From: Brugia malayi
Lineage: Eukaryota; Nematoda; Chromadorea; Rhabditida; Onchocercidae
Direction of reading: 5' to 3'
Assembly: GCF_000002995.4 (NCBI RefSeq)
Contig: NW_025062478.1
Span: 8,656,001 to 8,720,000, forward strand
Length of the DNA stretch: 64,000 nucleotides
The position numbers and the translations under genes were made by a program. Under the pieces are notes generated by a model. The model saw only the letters and a program-made list of their open reading frames with translations. It was not told the DNA's origin and did not search any database. This document shows positions 35,913-50,575 of the stretch, piece after piece (position 1 is the stretch's first letter; each line of letters starts with the position of its first letter).

Positions 35913-38900
35913 TATTACCATTATCAGTCAAAAAAGATGGACAAATAAATTTATGTTTCAAATTCCAATGAAATTTCCGTATTGTTCTGTAGTTCAATAA
36001 AAGTAGAGAAACGAACTTAATTTCAAATTACATTCATATTTTAGAAATATATTTAGAAACAACCATCAAAATTGATGAATCTGTATTTATTTTAAACAAA
36101 AAAATCTCATTGTTGATACTAATTTGCTATTTTGCTCTTCCACTTCAGAAACACTTATTTATTTTAACTTTTATATTATATTATCAAATCTCTCCTTGTT
36201 AAATATTTATATTAAGAATAATTGTCACGGATGCAAGTTAAGTGAGCATGAAAAAACTTTTTTTTTTTAATTTTAATTATAAAATTGCAACGAAATATAA
36301 AAGTTTTTCGAATAGGTAGAACGAAACAAGTTTCGTAGAAATTTACATAAACAGAGATCATTTTCCTTACTAATTTATTTCCGATTGCAGTTTTTTTTTT
36401 TTTTTTGTTGAAATTTATTGTCTCAGTAAGAAAGCTAAAATTTTAATATCAGAAAAATAACATATTTCCAATTTTTTCACTTCCATAAAACAACAAAGTT
36501 TTATGGCTACAGAAATAATTAGAAGTAAGAAATGGTCCAATCAGTGACAATTGGTTAAATGCTTCAGTAAACTTGAAAAAAATTTTTTCTTTTAGCCACT
36601 TCATTACTATAAAAAATACTGTTGTTTTGATTGTTGAAAATAAAATTAACTATTGAACTTTCATTTTACCAGGATTGAAATCAATTAGATAATTATACTA
36701 ACAACATTCGGATGCAAAACAAAAAAAACTTGCAAACATTCTAAAATATCTCAGACTTCTAAAGGATACTGAAAATAGAAAAATACTCAAATTCAAATTA
36801 ATGCCACGATAAATTTTCATGGAGTTTAAAACTTTTCCAAAAAGTTATTAATCGTTTATATGAATAAAAATACTGACGAAATAAATTTTAAACCATATTC
36901 ATCCTATTACAATGAAAAGATTAGTAGGAGATAACTCAAATCCTCCTTAAATGACCAAAATTATTTTCAGAATTCATTTTTGATAAAATAAAAAGAAAAC
37001 TTTTTTCTTTGGAAAAAATAAAAACATCCTTTCGAGATACTTAAATGCTAAAGAACTATTAAAAATTAATGAGAAATGAACATTATATTGCGGATGAAAA
37101 GAAATGAAGGATTACGATTAACGTTATGTGATAAGTAAGTGTAATAGAGTAAAGCCAAGCGGGATGACAGTTTGAAAAAACTTCGATAGTTGGAATTTGT
37201 TTGTTTGAACTTTTCAAATCCTACCGCCTTTCAGTAGATTATGACTTTCACTCATTCCATAAATGTTATACTAATGTTTTCATTTAAAAAATGAAATTAT
37301 TAGCCAAGCTAAAAATCTATCAATTTTCTGAATTATTGCTTCAGGTTTCTCCAAAATAAAATTGCAACTAAAATCATTTTGGCTATTTCGTCTAAACTTC
37401 TTATCAAATGATTGATTATTAAATTTTAAAGACAAATAAAAAATTTAACTTCAATAAAAATTTTTATTCAGTCTTGATAAATGTCTCAAGTTTTGCAGTG
37501 ACTCTCGATGATTGGCATATAGTATACCAATCATCGAGAAATAGAATGGTGAAAATAGAATTATTCTGAAAGAGATAAAGTCACACTTTTTGGCCTAGCA
37601 AATGTTTTAGACACCGCACGCGAAATCTTGCAATCACAGAAAATTTTTCAAGAAAGTCGAACTTAAATTATACAAAAACGCAATATGTATATTCTTTAGA
37701 ATCACTAAAAAAAATTTTAAAGTTTCTCACAAAAACGATTCCGAATCAGTAATTCCTAAACGGACTGAATGACCGGTCGGATGAACGGACAAAATGGTTA
37801 TAACTATAAAGCATTATCTACTAGTGATGATCAAAATATGTAAACTTATTATGCACTTCACTGATTGACTTGAAGCATTTAACAATAGAGCATGAATTAA
37901 TCAATTTTTCTTCATCCTTTCATTTTCGAAATTCACTTTTATTAAAAGCAGAAAGTTAAGGAAGCAGAAATTTTTCTTAAAATTTCAAGAATGGCAAAAG
38001 TTTAGTTTAAAATAGTTATAAAAGTTCGAAAGTATCAAATGATTTTGAACCAATATTAGCTTTTTAAATATTTCAAAATTAATCGAAAAAAGATTATTGC
38101 AGCGAACTGATTTCGAACTAAATCGAACTAACTTCTTTTCATTTCCTAAAAAAGCTAATATTGGTTTAAAACATTAAAAGTGAATTCTATAACTTGTAAA
38201 ACAGGTAATAAGTAATCATTTGATAGTAATGCCAAATCGTTCACTAAAGGTAATAATAAATTTAAAAATCTCCTTTTTTGTAAATAATTTTAATATACAA
38301 ATAAAACATTTATTGACAAAAATGTACCTCATTCTCATCATCTTCTTTCTCTTCCACTTTTCAAATTCTATCAAATCTTTATTGAAATTTGATAAGAGAG
38401 GCCAAAAATGTAAACTTCAAGAAGCAGAATAGTTTCCTCCAAAAGTTCTTGAAGAAAAAGAGAGAGTGGAGGAGAGAGAGAGAGAGGTAAGATATTAGAA
38501 GTTTTAAAATGACATATTAGTAATGCATAGTAATGTATTTGCGTTTTTTTTTTAAAAAAAATAATTTATGATTACACTCCCTTCTGACATAGATTTTTTA
38601 CTACAAACAGCTGTAACGTCAATTGAAAAACAATGGCATTTTTGTTTTGAGGGCATTTTGCATTAAATGATTTATAACCAGCAAAAAATACTTTAAAAAA
38701 CTTTTAAATTCATAGATAAATTAAGTTTTAGTCTGGAGTTATCCGGATTTTTCGATCATTCTAAATGTCTTTCATTGCTTCTTCTGAATCGAAAAAAAAC
38801 TAAGTTACAGTAAACTTTGCATAAGCTGCATGGAACCAGCTGTATGACTCATTCTGGGATGTAATATAATAATTAGTCAGCTATTTGCTGTATACCTGTC

Positions 38901-41900
38901 GAAATCTGGAATTCAATACTATAATACTTTTTGTGTTATCCAAGAAATATGAATAAAAGTCAGTCATAATAGCCTAGCTAAAAATGCAAATGAAAAATGA
39001 CAAACTGTATTTAAAAGTTTGAAAATGCATGAAATTAGACCGAAACGTATATAAACCGAATGAAAGAAAAGAAACTTGAATTCATTTCATTAAGCAATAA
39101 TAACATTTTCCGAATGTTTGCATTCTAACCATCAGAATAGATGCAAATTTTGGACGCTTTATGAGTTGGTTTCTTCAATTCTATTATTTTGTAATTTTAA
39201 AAATATGAAGTCAGTCTCGAGGGGATTAGTGGATAGAAGGAATAAATGCCAATCTCAAAAAGCGTACAATGATGAAGCATAGACTTATTGATTGATTCGT
39301 TTGTAATTTATATTCATCCACCAGATATTGTACGATTTGTGCCTATGTAAACTTTGATTATTTCTTCAAAAATTGGATAGTTTCTTAGAAAAGAAAAAAA
39401 AAAACTTTCTTGTCAAAATATGAGAATGTTAAAAAGGCTTTTCTAAAAGCTTTCTTATAAAAAAAAAGAGGAAATTAATGGATTTAAGATGAGTAAAAGA
39501 ATATTTTTTAATATCAATGTGCTTAAAATTAAACAACGATTATTGAAGTTTTTCATTTTTATTTCACATTTCTCAAATAACCAAATATTTCATACTAGTC
39601 TTAACAGAAAACTGTTCAAAATTTAATTGTCTCAATATGGTATATATGTAATTCTGTACAGTACTGACTGTATTTTTCAATTGGATTTTTTTTTTTAGCA
39701 AGAAGAAACAAAAAACGGATGATATGATTACAGTAAAAAGTTATACGTCTTTAAGCAATACTATAAGAGGAAATAATGCTGGAATTTCAAATTTTTATCA
39801 AATCTTCTGCTACCAATAAGAATTTTGTTTAATAATGGAATTTTCTCGTTTTAATATCTATATTAATGCTTGATGCTTAAAGTAATAAATGAAGCTAAAA
39901 GTTCTAAAAAAATTTAGTATAATAAAGCCTTAACATAATTCAATTAATAAGCGGAAATATTAGATCTGAATTAATAATCAAATAACTTGACAGGCTGAAA
40001 AATAATTTTGATTGAACGATGCTTATTAATTAAAGCGACTCATCTAATGATCTTAAAGCAATCTTGCTATTTCATTAAGAGGCCATAAATTCACGGTGGT
40101 TTATTCTTCAATTATTATCTAAAGTGAAATTGTTAGGAGAAAGCTTTTGAACAAAACTGTGGAGTGGTTGATGACTTGGTTAGAATGTTTTTACTGATAA
40201 TCTTTAGATAATCTAAAAATAATACGTGATTAAATCTGGAGAGAGCACATTTTCCATAAACGTAATAAATCTTAGCCAAATTACTATTTAAACTGTTTGT
40301 TAGGATTTAGTAAAAAATTAGCTCATACTTTGCCAAAACTAAATACATAGAAAGAAAGAAATCAAAAATTCATTTTAATAAGGATGTAAATAAGGAAAAT
40401 ATATCGTTGAGGACAAATTGCAGTCACAATAAAGAGAAAAGGCCTTAGACATTATTTAAGTTTAGAAAAGAATTTTCCAAATTAACTGCTCGCAATCAAA
40501 ATTCTTACTTTTTCGAAGTAAAAGTTTCTTAATTTGAAGTATGTGAAGCGGTTATTTAAAGTATAAGAAATGTTTAATATTCTTCACTCCTATCATTCGA
40601 GAGAAGAAAATAGGAAATGTCTAGTAAAGAGGAAAATTGAAGTTGGCGAAAATGACAAGGAGGAGGAAGGAGAGGAGAAGGGGATCGAAAAATTATAATT
40701 TATGCGAAATTCAAAACTAACGAGCTGAAGCATCTTGGCAGTTCAACGCATTAGCTGTAGCAATACATTTATTTATTGGCATCAGCTGATTTGAATCATC
40801 CATTGTGAGATCTAAAATAATAACTTATTTGTAAATATCATTCATCTATCTTCTATTCTTTTAAAAATTCAAATTCAGAAAGATATCAAAATATTAATTG
40901 AAAAATTTTAAAAACTCAGTGGGAAAGTGGGAAGTGGAATTAAAAACAAAAACCTCATTTCAAGCTGAAAAAGCTTTTATAATTTATTTGCCATAAAAAA
41001 AAATTCAAAAAATATGTACTAAAGTTTTCTTTCCCAAGATACTTTTAATATATCTTCCTCATATTGCATTCGATAGAAAATAAAAATAAATGCTTAAAGG
41101 TTAAAATGATTGTTCGTAACTAAATTATAGCCATAATGTTTCTGCATTTTTAACTCTGATAATGACAATGTTGCTATCAGTTTCCTGTCCAATTAGAGCC
41201 TGATAAAGCAAAATATAACCTGATCCTATTTTCTTAGCCTAGGCTACACATTGATTTCTGCGTAATCCTTTCAACCCAATCTGATTCTACGAAATAGTTT
41301 ATTCTTGAAATAAATGTTTGACTCTTTCAAAGAGATGTTTACCATTACAACTTAAATTAGGACAACAATCAAGTTTTAAGAATTTTTCGATCTTATATTG
41401 CTTCTATTCGGTTTTGATCTCAAATTCTTATCTTTTTGATAACGACTGAATTGTCCAATGATAACTCTGAGATGTAAAGTGGTATGGCCACTGATAAATG
41501 CAAGATGAGTTTATTAATGTAGAGAAACTTGAAAAAAAAGATGAGAAAGGGATGGCAGAACTGATTTTTAAAAAATTGGTATATTCGTAATTTATAACTT
41601 GTTCTGCGACAATAATAATAAGGAATTACTTATTTAAAAAATGCATAAAATATTCGAATTTAATAGTTAGACTTCTTAAATCATAATATAAAGAATTATT
41701 TAATATTTTAACGCTTTTTTTCGCAAGTTAGATAATATTACTACAGTTTGCTAAAGTATCCGAAACGTTCAGTGCAGTTCCAATTATTAATATTTCTTTA
41801 CAAATGTTGTTTTATTCAATATTTCATATGAAAATATAATTTTTTTGTCTTTCTGGATTATATGCCTTTTGTTCAACTTTTTCATTTCTCTTTGTTAAAT

Positions 41901-43047
41901 TTTTAGAAATAATAATAGGTTGTCTAAAGACTTCCTAAAAAAGGAAAAAAAAAACAAATTAATAGTGAAAAAGTATCAATAAAAGAATAAATGAATGAAA
42001 TAGATTAAATTAATTCCTTCCTTTCAAACTATATTTTTAATTTCATTCCACTTTTTATTTCCCAAACATCTTTTGTTAGCTGAGAAAGTTTTAAAATTAG
42101 CAGAGACAGCTGTATTCTTTAGTTTTATTTAATTAAAAAAAGAAAATACAAAATGCTATATATAAAATGTATGATTCTATAGGCTCCAAAAATTTTTCCG
42201 ACATCTAATTGACACTGTTTCATTGGAATCATTAATTAATTTATCGCACAGTCCCATGAACAGACATTTTGTCTATTAACATATTTTGCATTACTTTTTT
42301 TGTAATCTCATCCTATTTTATTTACATGGATAAATTTGTTCAGATTATTTCTACAACTGTCATAAATTTTTCTTTGCATTTTTTTTCGAAAAGCAGCTAC
42401 CTTTAAAACCTAATTTTACATATAAATTTTTACCGAACTGAAGGTAGCATAAGGAATCTGACAATTTTTTAACGTATATCTTTTTCCTTTTTTCCTTTTT
42501 TTTTTTTTTTTTTTGTAAAAAGGAAACTACGATTAGATCATAAAATAGGAACAACAGAAAAAAAAAAAAAAAAAAAACTACCAATCTGACTAGCTTATCA
42601 ACTAAAATTCCTTTGAAATCTACTTGTTACTTTGCATTTTCAGTCAATTTTTATTTATTAAGAAAGTTACTTTAAATTAATTTTCACTGTACTATTTTAA
42701 GTGAGTGTATTATTTTAAATATATTACTTTAAATGAAATTTCAAAGAATGTTTAAAACAGCCATATTCTGAAATATCATCCTTTGAGGGAGCAGTCACGT
42801 AAAAGTCACGTAAAAGTATGTGTTTACTGTGTTTATCTCAAATGTGTCATAAATAAAGTCAGCTTGGTTAAACTTTGATTGATGATAAAAATAAGAAAAA
42901 CATACCGGTATATCGTCTGCGATGAAATAAGCCGGACTGAAGTTGTGATTTGTTTCGACACCAATGCATGATAATGTAAACAGCAAGAATGATAATCAAT
43001 AAAAAGCTAAGTATAATGCATGAAGTTAGAATTGTTAGTGCATTCAT
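31922..43047 (-). CDS. divergent synaptotagmin with calcium-ligand-free C2A
   Basis: Exons from the 5' end: 43047-42906, 40811-40722, a gap, then 34445-34313, 34140-33979, 33837-33688, 33352-33224, 33152-33032, 32740-32569, 32412-32289, 32005-31922. The first exon encodes a short lumen, a membrane span (residues 6-28) and a WCRNK border, as in synaptotagmins. C2A keeps the fold (FSLRYDFIHRVLMVHVIRA, EPYVKLCLLPERR) but loop 1 is shortened and all five ligand aspartates are changed (VYNFVRFTRHG). C2B keeps all five: PMDITGASDPYVK and MDWDRIGHDD. It ends TWYSIL plus a basic tail and lacks WHxL. The intron between 33032 and 32740 starts GC. Exon 40722 ends in phase 1 while 34445 needs phase 2, so at least one small exon in the 6-kb intron is missing; linking the two N-terminal exons to this gene is inference (about 0.65). 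The C2 region itself is very secure. Confidence 0.88.
32021..32106. repeat. 44-bp tandem duplication in last intron of the minus-strand synaptotagmin
   Basis: The unit starting CATAATGAGCACTTCTAGCA occurs at 32021-32064 and again at 32065-32106 without mismatches, beginning 16 bases upstream (in gene sense) of the last exon. Being identical, it is probably recent and may vary between individuals. Confidence 0.92.
35859..35912. repeat. (ATT)18 microsatellite
   Basis: Uninterrupted trinucleotide run of about 54 bases within the large synaptotagmin intron. Confidence 0.97.
37503..37539. repeat. 17-bp inverted repeat with 3-nt loop
   Basis: Arms TCTCGATGATTGGCATA and TATACCAATCATCGAGA pair with one C-A mismatch around a TAG loop. 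The structure stands out in AT-rich intron sequence, and its paired stem is more GC-rich than its surroundings. Confidence 0.85.
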
Positions 43048-46000
43048 TTTTAAATCTGTGATTTTTAAGTTTGCTAAGATTTCCACCGGAAATATTGATC
43101 TCACTGTTACCGTGAATGATAGTATCACATTTAATTTTACCTGAAATAGTTTCTGTTTATGCTTTTTTTCAAGGTTTTTCATTTGATATTGAGCATAAGA
43201 AAACTCTTTTGAATCTCGAGTAAAGTAAGAAACGTAGTTTTATTAACTAAAAATGTCATGAAGATCAGCAAGTAAAAGTGAATGGAAAAGTTAGGTAAAG
43301 TGATAGTGTACGTGAAAAACGTGTATGTAACAGTAATATTAGTTAAGGGTTATAATTTCAATCGGACATTGAAACTTATGATTATGTTGTAAACAGTAAC
43401 GCTTTTCTTATTTCGCTATAAAAATTAATATTATTAAATTTTTTTGTGGGAATTAATGTCAGTATTGATTTCCAACGATTAAATAAAAGTTACCCATTTG
43501 TGACGAAAATAACTTTTGAAATGAGAATTTGAATTATTCAAATCCTTCTCACGCCTCATCAAAAGGCAAAAAATAATTTCATTTCAATATGGATAACTAC
43601 AAAAGATAATGGTTTTTTGCTCTTTTAAACTGATCTTCAAAATAGAACAAACATATTTCACGTAAATTTCAATAGAATGAAAAATATTAACGACAAGGAA
43701 AATTAGATTTGATAATAATAATTTCAAACTTTATCTGCAATACATACATATTCCAATTTCACTTTATCATTTACGAATGCATTTGGAAAAAAAAAATTCT
43801 TTCTGCGGAAATATTTTCCACTTCGTAGCGCTGAAATATGCACTTCCTCTTCTACCTTATTAACATTTTAGCATTTTACATGTCATTTGAGAAGGGATAG
43901 ATAAATTTTAATTTGTCAACAACAATTACCTCCTTTTTCATACATTTGGTTAAATGCAAGAATAACTTATCCCATCTTTGCTCAGTACTATCAATAACAT
44001 AATTATTTCTAATTCATATGCTTCATTTTAATACACCAAGCAAATATGGTAAGAAACTGATAGATAAAATTTGGCTTATGATGTGTACTATAACTTATGC
44101 TAACATTTGTAGGTTAAATATGAATATTTTATTTAGTGAAATATATCGTAAAACACGATTATCTATGTTTTTGCTTGCAAAAATTTAAAAATGATGTGTC
44201 ATCTCTGCTCCGTTGAGAAGTGAGAACATCGGCGGAGAAAAAAGAATTATTATAGCACATGCAAAGAAATATTACTTTTCTTTTTCCTGATAAGTTCATC
44301 ATCACTATTATCTCTTTATTATCATCACTAATCAAAACTTTATCATCACCATTAACCTCATGATAAAAATTAATATTTTAAATTATAAAAGTTGAATTCA
44401 TAATTTCATTGATGCTGTTGTCGCCGAAATATATGATATAATATACAAAAAAAAAGACGACGCATAAAGACATTATTTAAGATGAAGAAATTCTATGATT
44501 TTACAAATTTCTTTAAATATTTTTTACATCAAAATCATAAAACTCAGCAATAATAAGATTTAAGTTGGCAAATAATTGGTGTATTAAACGAAAAATCTTT
44601 CATTTTTTGAAGCAGAAACTACGGTGAACGATAAACAAGCGATTCATTTAAAGATATGCTTCAAAAAGATGATGATTAAAAGCTATTTCAATGAATAAAA
44701 AGGAGAAAAAAAAACGAAGCATGAGGACATTATTTATCAAAGTGAGATAATTGAATCGTCACTTGTTGAATTATATTTCGGATAAAAAAAAGGTCCTTTC
44801 AGTTGAAGGTGAATACTTCTAATGATACATTTTTGCAGCATAATAAATAGATGATAATTATGCAGAATAAAATTGTTTATTCATTTTATTGTTAAACTGA
44901 AGAAGGAAACAAAAAATATTCGTGTTATCATCCCATTTCCATATTTGCTTAACAAAATATTATTGCATATAAAATGATTAATAATTTTCAACTTTTGCCG
45001 CTGAACCTATTGAATTTCTCGCAAAATGAATAAAGTTTATTAGGACATCCATCATTGTAGAATATTCAATGCATTAATTAAATGATTCATTAATTAAATT
45101 AAATGGTTCACTGATTAAATCGTTAATCTATGTGGGCTTAGCTAAGATTAACTACTATAATGCATATATTATTTGTCCCTGATGTGTTTATTTAACAGAA
45201 ATTATCAGAATTGATATGAAGTTACTGGAAGAATGCAATCTGCATAGAACTTTGTTATCAGTTGACAGACACATTTTTGATTGATATGAAATGCTGCTGA
45301 TTGTTTTAGAAATTAGACGTTGTATAAGAAAGACAAAAGCCCAGTAACAGAAATGGCGGTAATTTTATCCGTTACTAAGGAAGTCAGAAAGTATAATTTG
45401 TAAAGTATAATTTATGTGTTTGAAATCAATAGTTTCAATTGTTTGTCACTAAGGAAATGCCAAGGTTGGACTTAGTGATCTTTGTTATCTTTATTGAAGA
45501 GCTAAATGGTCAATCTTTAACAACAAATTATAATTACAAATTAATATTGTTTTTAAAATGAACTCAAAAATGGTGTATTGTTCTATTTTACTCCAAAATC
45601 ATTTTATTAATCTTAATGATACTAGTAATTTTAAGATCTAAAGTAAGAATTGCAAAAATTAGCTCAATTTAAGTTTATGTTTAACTCATCTAAGGATTTC
45701 TAAGCAGATTTTATTCAAAAACACGAGGGAGAAATTTAAGATTATTAAATTTTGAAAATTTAATTTTCTTGCTTACGTGACTAACACCGAGGTTTCCTAA
45801 TCAGTGTAATGATTTGAAGATATCACTTGTTATTCGGAAAAGTAAAGAAATTTGTCAGCATTTCATTGATAAAAAAGAAATTAACTTTTATGCCTGATTA
45901 ACGATGAAAAGAAGGAAAATTACAAAATATTGAAATTCCTAAACTGAAAAATCTTTACACATGAAAAAACTGAGGAAATGAAAAAAAAAGTTTTTCTTCG

Positions 46001-49000
46001 AAATATTTCTAAAACTTTTTTCAGTTAGTAAAAAACTAAAAAAGACCAGAGGAAAGGGATTGTTGAAACACAATTGCAGCATTTAAAAGCAGTGCAATAA
46101 GCATCGTATATAGAATTGTTAAATTTCGAAGGAATTGAAATATTTTAGAGAAACGAAAATTAGAAATTCAAATTTAAAGAGCTCTTTTCAGATAATCATT
46201 TTGTCCTTTCACATTGAACAAAATTTGTTTAAATTTAAATTTAAACAGTATAAGTCAGAACATTCTTTTCTGAAATTTTGATGTGTGAATAAATATAAAA
46301 AGATCAAAAAATAACATTCGTGGATTATTTTATAACATGCAATCTATAATAATAGCGCATAAAATTATATTTTCTCATTTTTTGGAGAAGTTCGAATAAG
46401 TGTCACTTTACGACGAAGAAGAAACATTTCAATAATAATTAATTAATTGAGGAATAATTTGTATAAAGGGAGATTTCAATTTCTGTTTGCTTGAATTTCA
46501 TAATAAATTTAAGAGATGATGATAACCTATAGATTTTGTATAATTTTGATCTTTCTTCAACGAAGTAAAACTAATGATTCCATACCCTTTATTTTACGAT
46601 TCGAAAGAGTAAGTGGATTATTGAGATCATTCAGGACGAGATTTTCTTATTGAAGGATGCCAATGACCCATTCGGCTTATTCATAAAATGTTTTCTAAAA
46701 GGTAACATTTTACTTTGAATCACGTGAAACACAACCATCAGCAGATACGTGTTAATGACTGCACACCTATAAATTCGTTTGTTGACTTAATAGCTCCAAT
46801 TTTATTTTCTAAACAACTTTAACTCCGATTATTTTTTAATGAAAAATATTTATATTATAGATAGATTGATTGATTGGTTGATAGGTTGATTGACTGATTG
46901 GTAAAAAGTCGATTGGTAAATTTCTTTTATAGGAAAAAAGTTTAACGCTCATTAAAAAAATATAAAATGCAATTTTCCAAAAAAGGTGCAAAGCACTCCA
47001 TTTTGTGAACAATAAACAAAAATGATGAAAAAAATTGATGGATATTTTTTTTTTGTTGATAAATTAGTGACCGAGAGAGCAGCGATAAACTTTTTGTTAA
47101 GATAGCAAAAAGATGATGGAAAGCTTTAATTAAAGATATATGCTCTAGAAATTAGAAAGAAAACTAAGGAAGCTAATAAGTAAGTAGATAAGATAATAAT
47201 TTATTAATAGCGAATATGAACAAAACAAGCAGTCATAAGATGATCTAATTGAAGCAAAAAATTTGAGGAAATTCTCAAAATAGAAAGTCATAAGTTGAAA
47301 TAATTAACAAATAAATACTATGAAAATGAAAATTAATTTAAATGAAAACGATTAATTCAATTATATTATATTAATTATATACTCAATTTTATGCATTCAA
47401 ATATGAGAATTTCACTACGATCATGTTTTAAAGATTGCTTTGTTGCTTTCTTTTCATGAAATTTCAATTTAGAATTTTGTTTGAATATATAATTATATTG
47501 GAATTAAATCACATCCCTTCAAAACTGTAATTCTACCAAAAAATTCAAAAAATTTTTGTTCCCAAAATACTAACAATAGTAAATGAATATTATACCAAAA
47601 AATTAACGATATTAATTAATCTTAAAATTAAATTTTAACCAAATTATCAGGTTAACTTATAAATTTAGCATCAGTTCAATGATTTTTGCACTATTAGCTA
47701 AATTAAGCTTAAGACATGACAACAAATTTAGTTTCGCTTAAACTAATGATGTAATACAAGCTGATGATCTTTAATCCTTAGTCATGAAATGATGAAAGGA
47801 TAATTTATAACATTTTAGAGTTAGACAATACTCACATTTTTCTTAACTTCAGAAAACTGATGGATAAGATAGGAACAGTTCAATGAAAGTATAGCAAAGA
47901 ATACGTTTAGAGAAATTCTCGATAAATCTCGAGAATTTACAGTGCTTTTAAATGCATTAGTGTGTACATTGCCTCACCTGTAAACTGAATATACTCAAAC
48001 TGTAAAGTGTGTTGATTTTAATTTTTTCAAGTAATTTAACACTTTTATATATTCTCGATATAATGCTAATTATGAAATTGAACCTAGTCAGAGGTGAAGT
48101 ATGTCAATCTTTAAAATGAGCGGTTTTGTTCGTCAAATATTTAAAATTTTTTTCAGCCACTAAATGATAATTCAAAGAAGGAAAAAATGATAATTTCTTA
48201 TGAATTGTCATTTAATGATCAAATAATATTAGATTAACACTTTTATCACGCAAGAAAACAGTGTGAATTAGACTTAATAGTGACACTAAAACTGACTCTT
48301 CTGAGTATTTTTTTTTTCTGTTTGTTTTTTAAACGTTTCAATGCTTTTAAAATCTCGATTTGTCATGAAATCATTGAATGAAAAGATAGAGCTGACATTT
48401 TTGAAAATGTTTCTATCATTTTATTTGGTTTTGAATTATTATACCACTGTTTTTTTTTTTAGTTCTCTAACAGTTTAATGAGTGATTCCAAATAAAAATT
48501 AAATTTTTGGTATATACAAATACCTAAAATTCTGCTTTCGCCATAAATTGTGAAAGAATGAAACAGCCACTTTTCAGTTGTTGCGGCTTTTTTGGCGAAC
48601 TTGAGAGGATGTGCAATACGGAATAGTTATGCCTATGTAAGAGAAAGATTTAAATTAACTTGGTTGGACAGTAAATGATATGAAGACTAGCATATAGAAT
48701 AAAGCAATTCATACTGAAATACCAGAAGAAATCCCAATTATTTACAAATTAAAGCTGAACTGAAGGTAATCATGAACTGGAGGAAATCAAACCAACTAAT
48801 CATTGAATTGATTTTCTCCAGTTGATAAAGTCTTGTCATAACCATTGGTTTACAGTAACTTTCGAAGTAAAACTCAAAAAATGCTCCACAAGCAGTAAAA
48901 TAAATAAGGCTGAACCATTAAGTTGTCACAAACGTGCTCATTACCAAAAAATAAGATTTAAAAAAAACTCCAAATCATTCATTAATTAATCAGTTATTAA

Positions 49001-50575
49001 ACTTGTACACTCTTCTATCAAAATCTTTCATGTTTGTTTCAAAATGACTACATTTATCCTACATTTTATTGTGCATTTCGAATAATTTTATCATTGCTAG
49101 TTATCTTCCCAAAGCTATCACAATAATATATAGAACAAACATAGTTTACTATTTCTCCTATTGAACCATTTTTAAACATTTCGAATAATTTCACCTATTT
49201 TAGATTTGATGGAAGACATATGAAATGTCAAATAAGAAACTAAATGACAGAACATTTTGTCATTTGGAAAAGAAAAAAGAAATCACACAGAGCTAATCGT
49301 AGTTACATCAGCTATAACACTCTTTAGAGTTTTTTTTAGCCCTAAAAGTGTAATCTAAAAGTTATGAATAATTTATTCAATAAACTGTTGAATGGTGCAC
49401 AAATTTGATCGTTCAGTAAAAATGAATCCATCATTTTTTTCCTAAATTGTTGAAGAATGCCAAAGAAAATTAAGTTTTTGCCGTGTCCCTCAATATATGT
49501 AAATAATAATGGTAATAATAATAATAATAAAAACATTTAAATTATATTGATGATTTTTGCTGATTTAAAGGGCTGATTATTTAATAAAAAAAGAAAAATT
49601 TGTTCGTTCAGGAAAAAAAATTTGCTTTTATCGGAGCTTTTTTATTTGTATAGTTTTCTTCACATTCATTTTAATATTCCCATGAAAACTTTGTTTTTTA
49701 TTACTAAATTAAAAAAAGTTTTGTATTTTTATTTGTTTTTTTTTAGAATGTTAAGGTCATATATTATTTCGAACCAAAATTAGAAATTTATTTGAAACAA
49801 ATGTATAATTTTTTTATGCTAACAATATAATTAAAATTCATGATGACAAAAGCGTTCTATTTTGAAAACTTAGCAATTGACAGAAATTTTTAAAACTAGT
49901 TCATAAACCAAATTGATAGTATTGATAGACCATACTATATTGATAGACAAATTGATAGACCATACTAAATAAATAAGTACTTCCCAAATCAAGACCAGTT
50001 ATTTCAAAAAAATTTTCCTAAAATACCTACCACTTTGCTTAACCTATTAAAATTTGAATTTCTAGTTAGTACTTGTCTATAAATGACAACTTATATATTT
50101 AATATGAATTCATTGAATTCACTGATTAAAATTCATAGTGATCAACTAAATTCAGTTTTGACATTGATAACTACGTCTCTCGAAGTCACTCCAATATTTA
50201 ATGCCCTACGATAAAGTTGTAAAATTTTTTTGCGACGAACTTGAATGCTTCATAAATTCATTAATTTATCAGAATTTCCAATAGGCCTAAATACAATTTC
50301 AATCACACAAAACAATAAGCAAATACAGTCGCCACTTAAATGAATATTTATTTAATCCCAAAAATGCAAAACAAATGTGACATCTCTGTTATTAAAATTA
50401 AATATGCTTATGAAATTTTGTTGAAATATGAAATTTTGCATCGGAAAGACCGTAATAACTATTCAAAATAGCGTATTGACCGTTTCCATTAAATTAAATT
50501 TTTTTTTTGTCTTAGCAAGTTAGGTAATTATTTGAATAAGAAAATATTGAATTGTAAAATATAGTGTGATGCAAA
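43048..50575. other. gene-poor AT-rich stretch
   Basis: 7.5 kb without a supportable exon on either strand. It holds T and A runs, GATT-type degenerate repeats near 46861-46915 and simple AT palindromes near 46230. 5' control sequence of the synaptotagmin starting at 43047 should be at its left end, but no specific site could be named. Confidence 0.5.

Larger units (their letters stand above)
34446..40721 (-). other. large intron of the minus-strand synaptotagmin
   Basis: 6.3 kb of very AT-rich sequence. By reading phase it should conceal at least one short coding exon, which I could not identify; one candidate near 34590-34562 gave the wrong exit phase. It also contains the ATT microsatellite and the 37503 hairpin. 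Confidence 0.5.

Noticed and set aside
42480..42580. T run followed 45 bases later by an A run, read as an inverted-repeat element
   Set aside because: Homopolymers alone give pairing; no specific sequence is shared between the arms.
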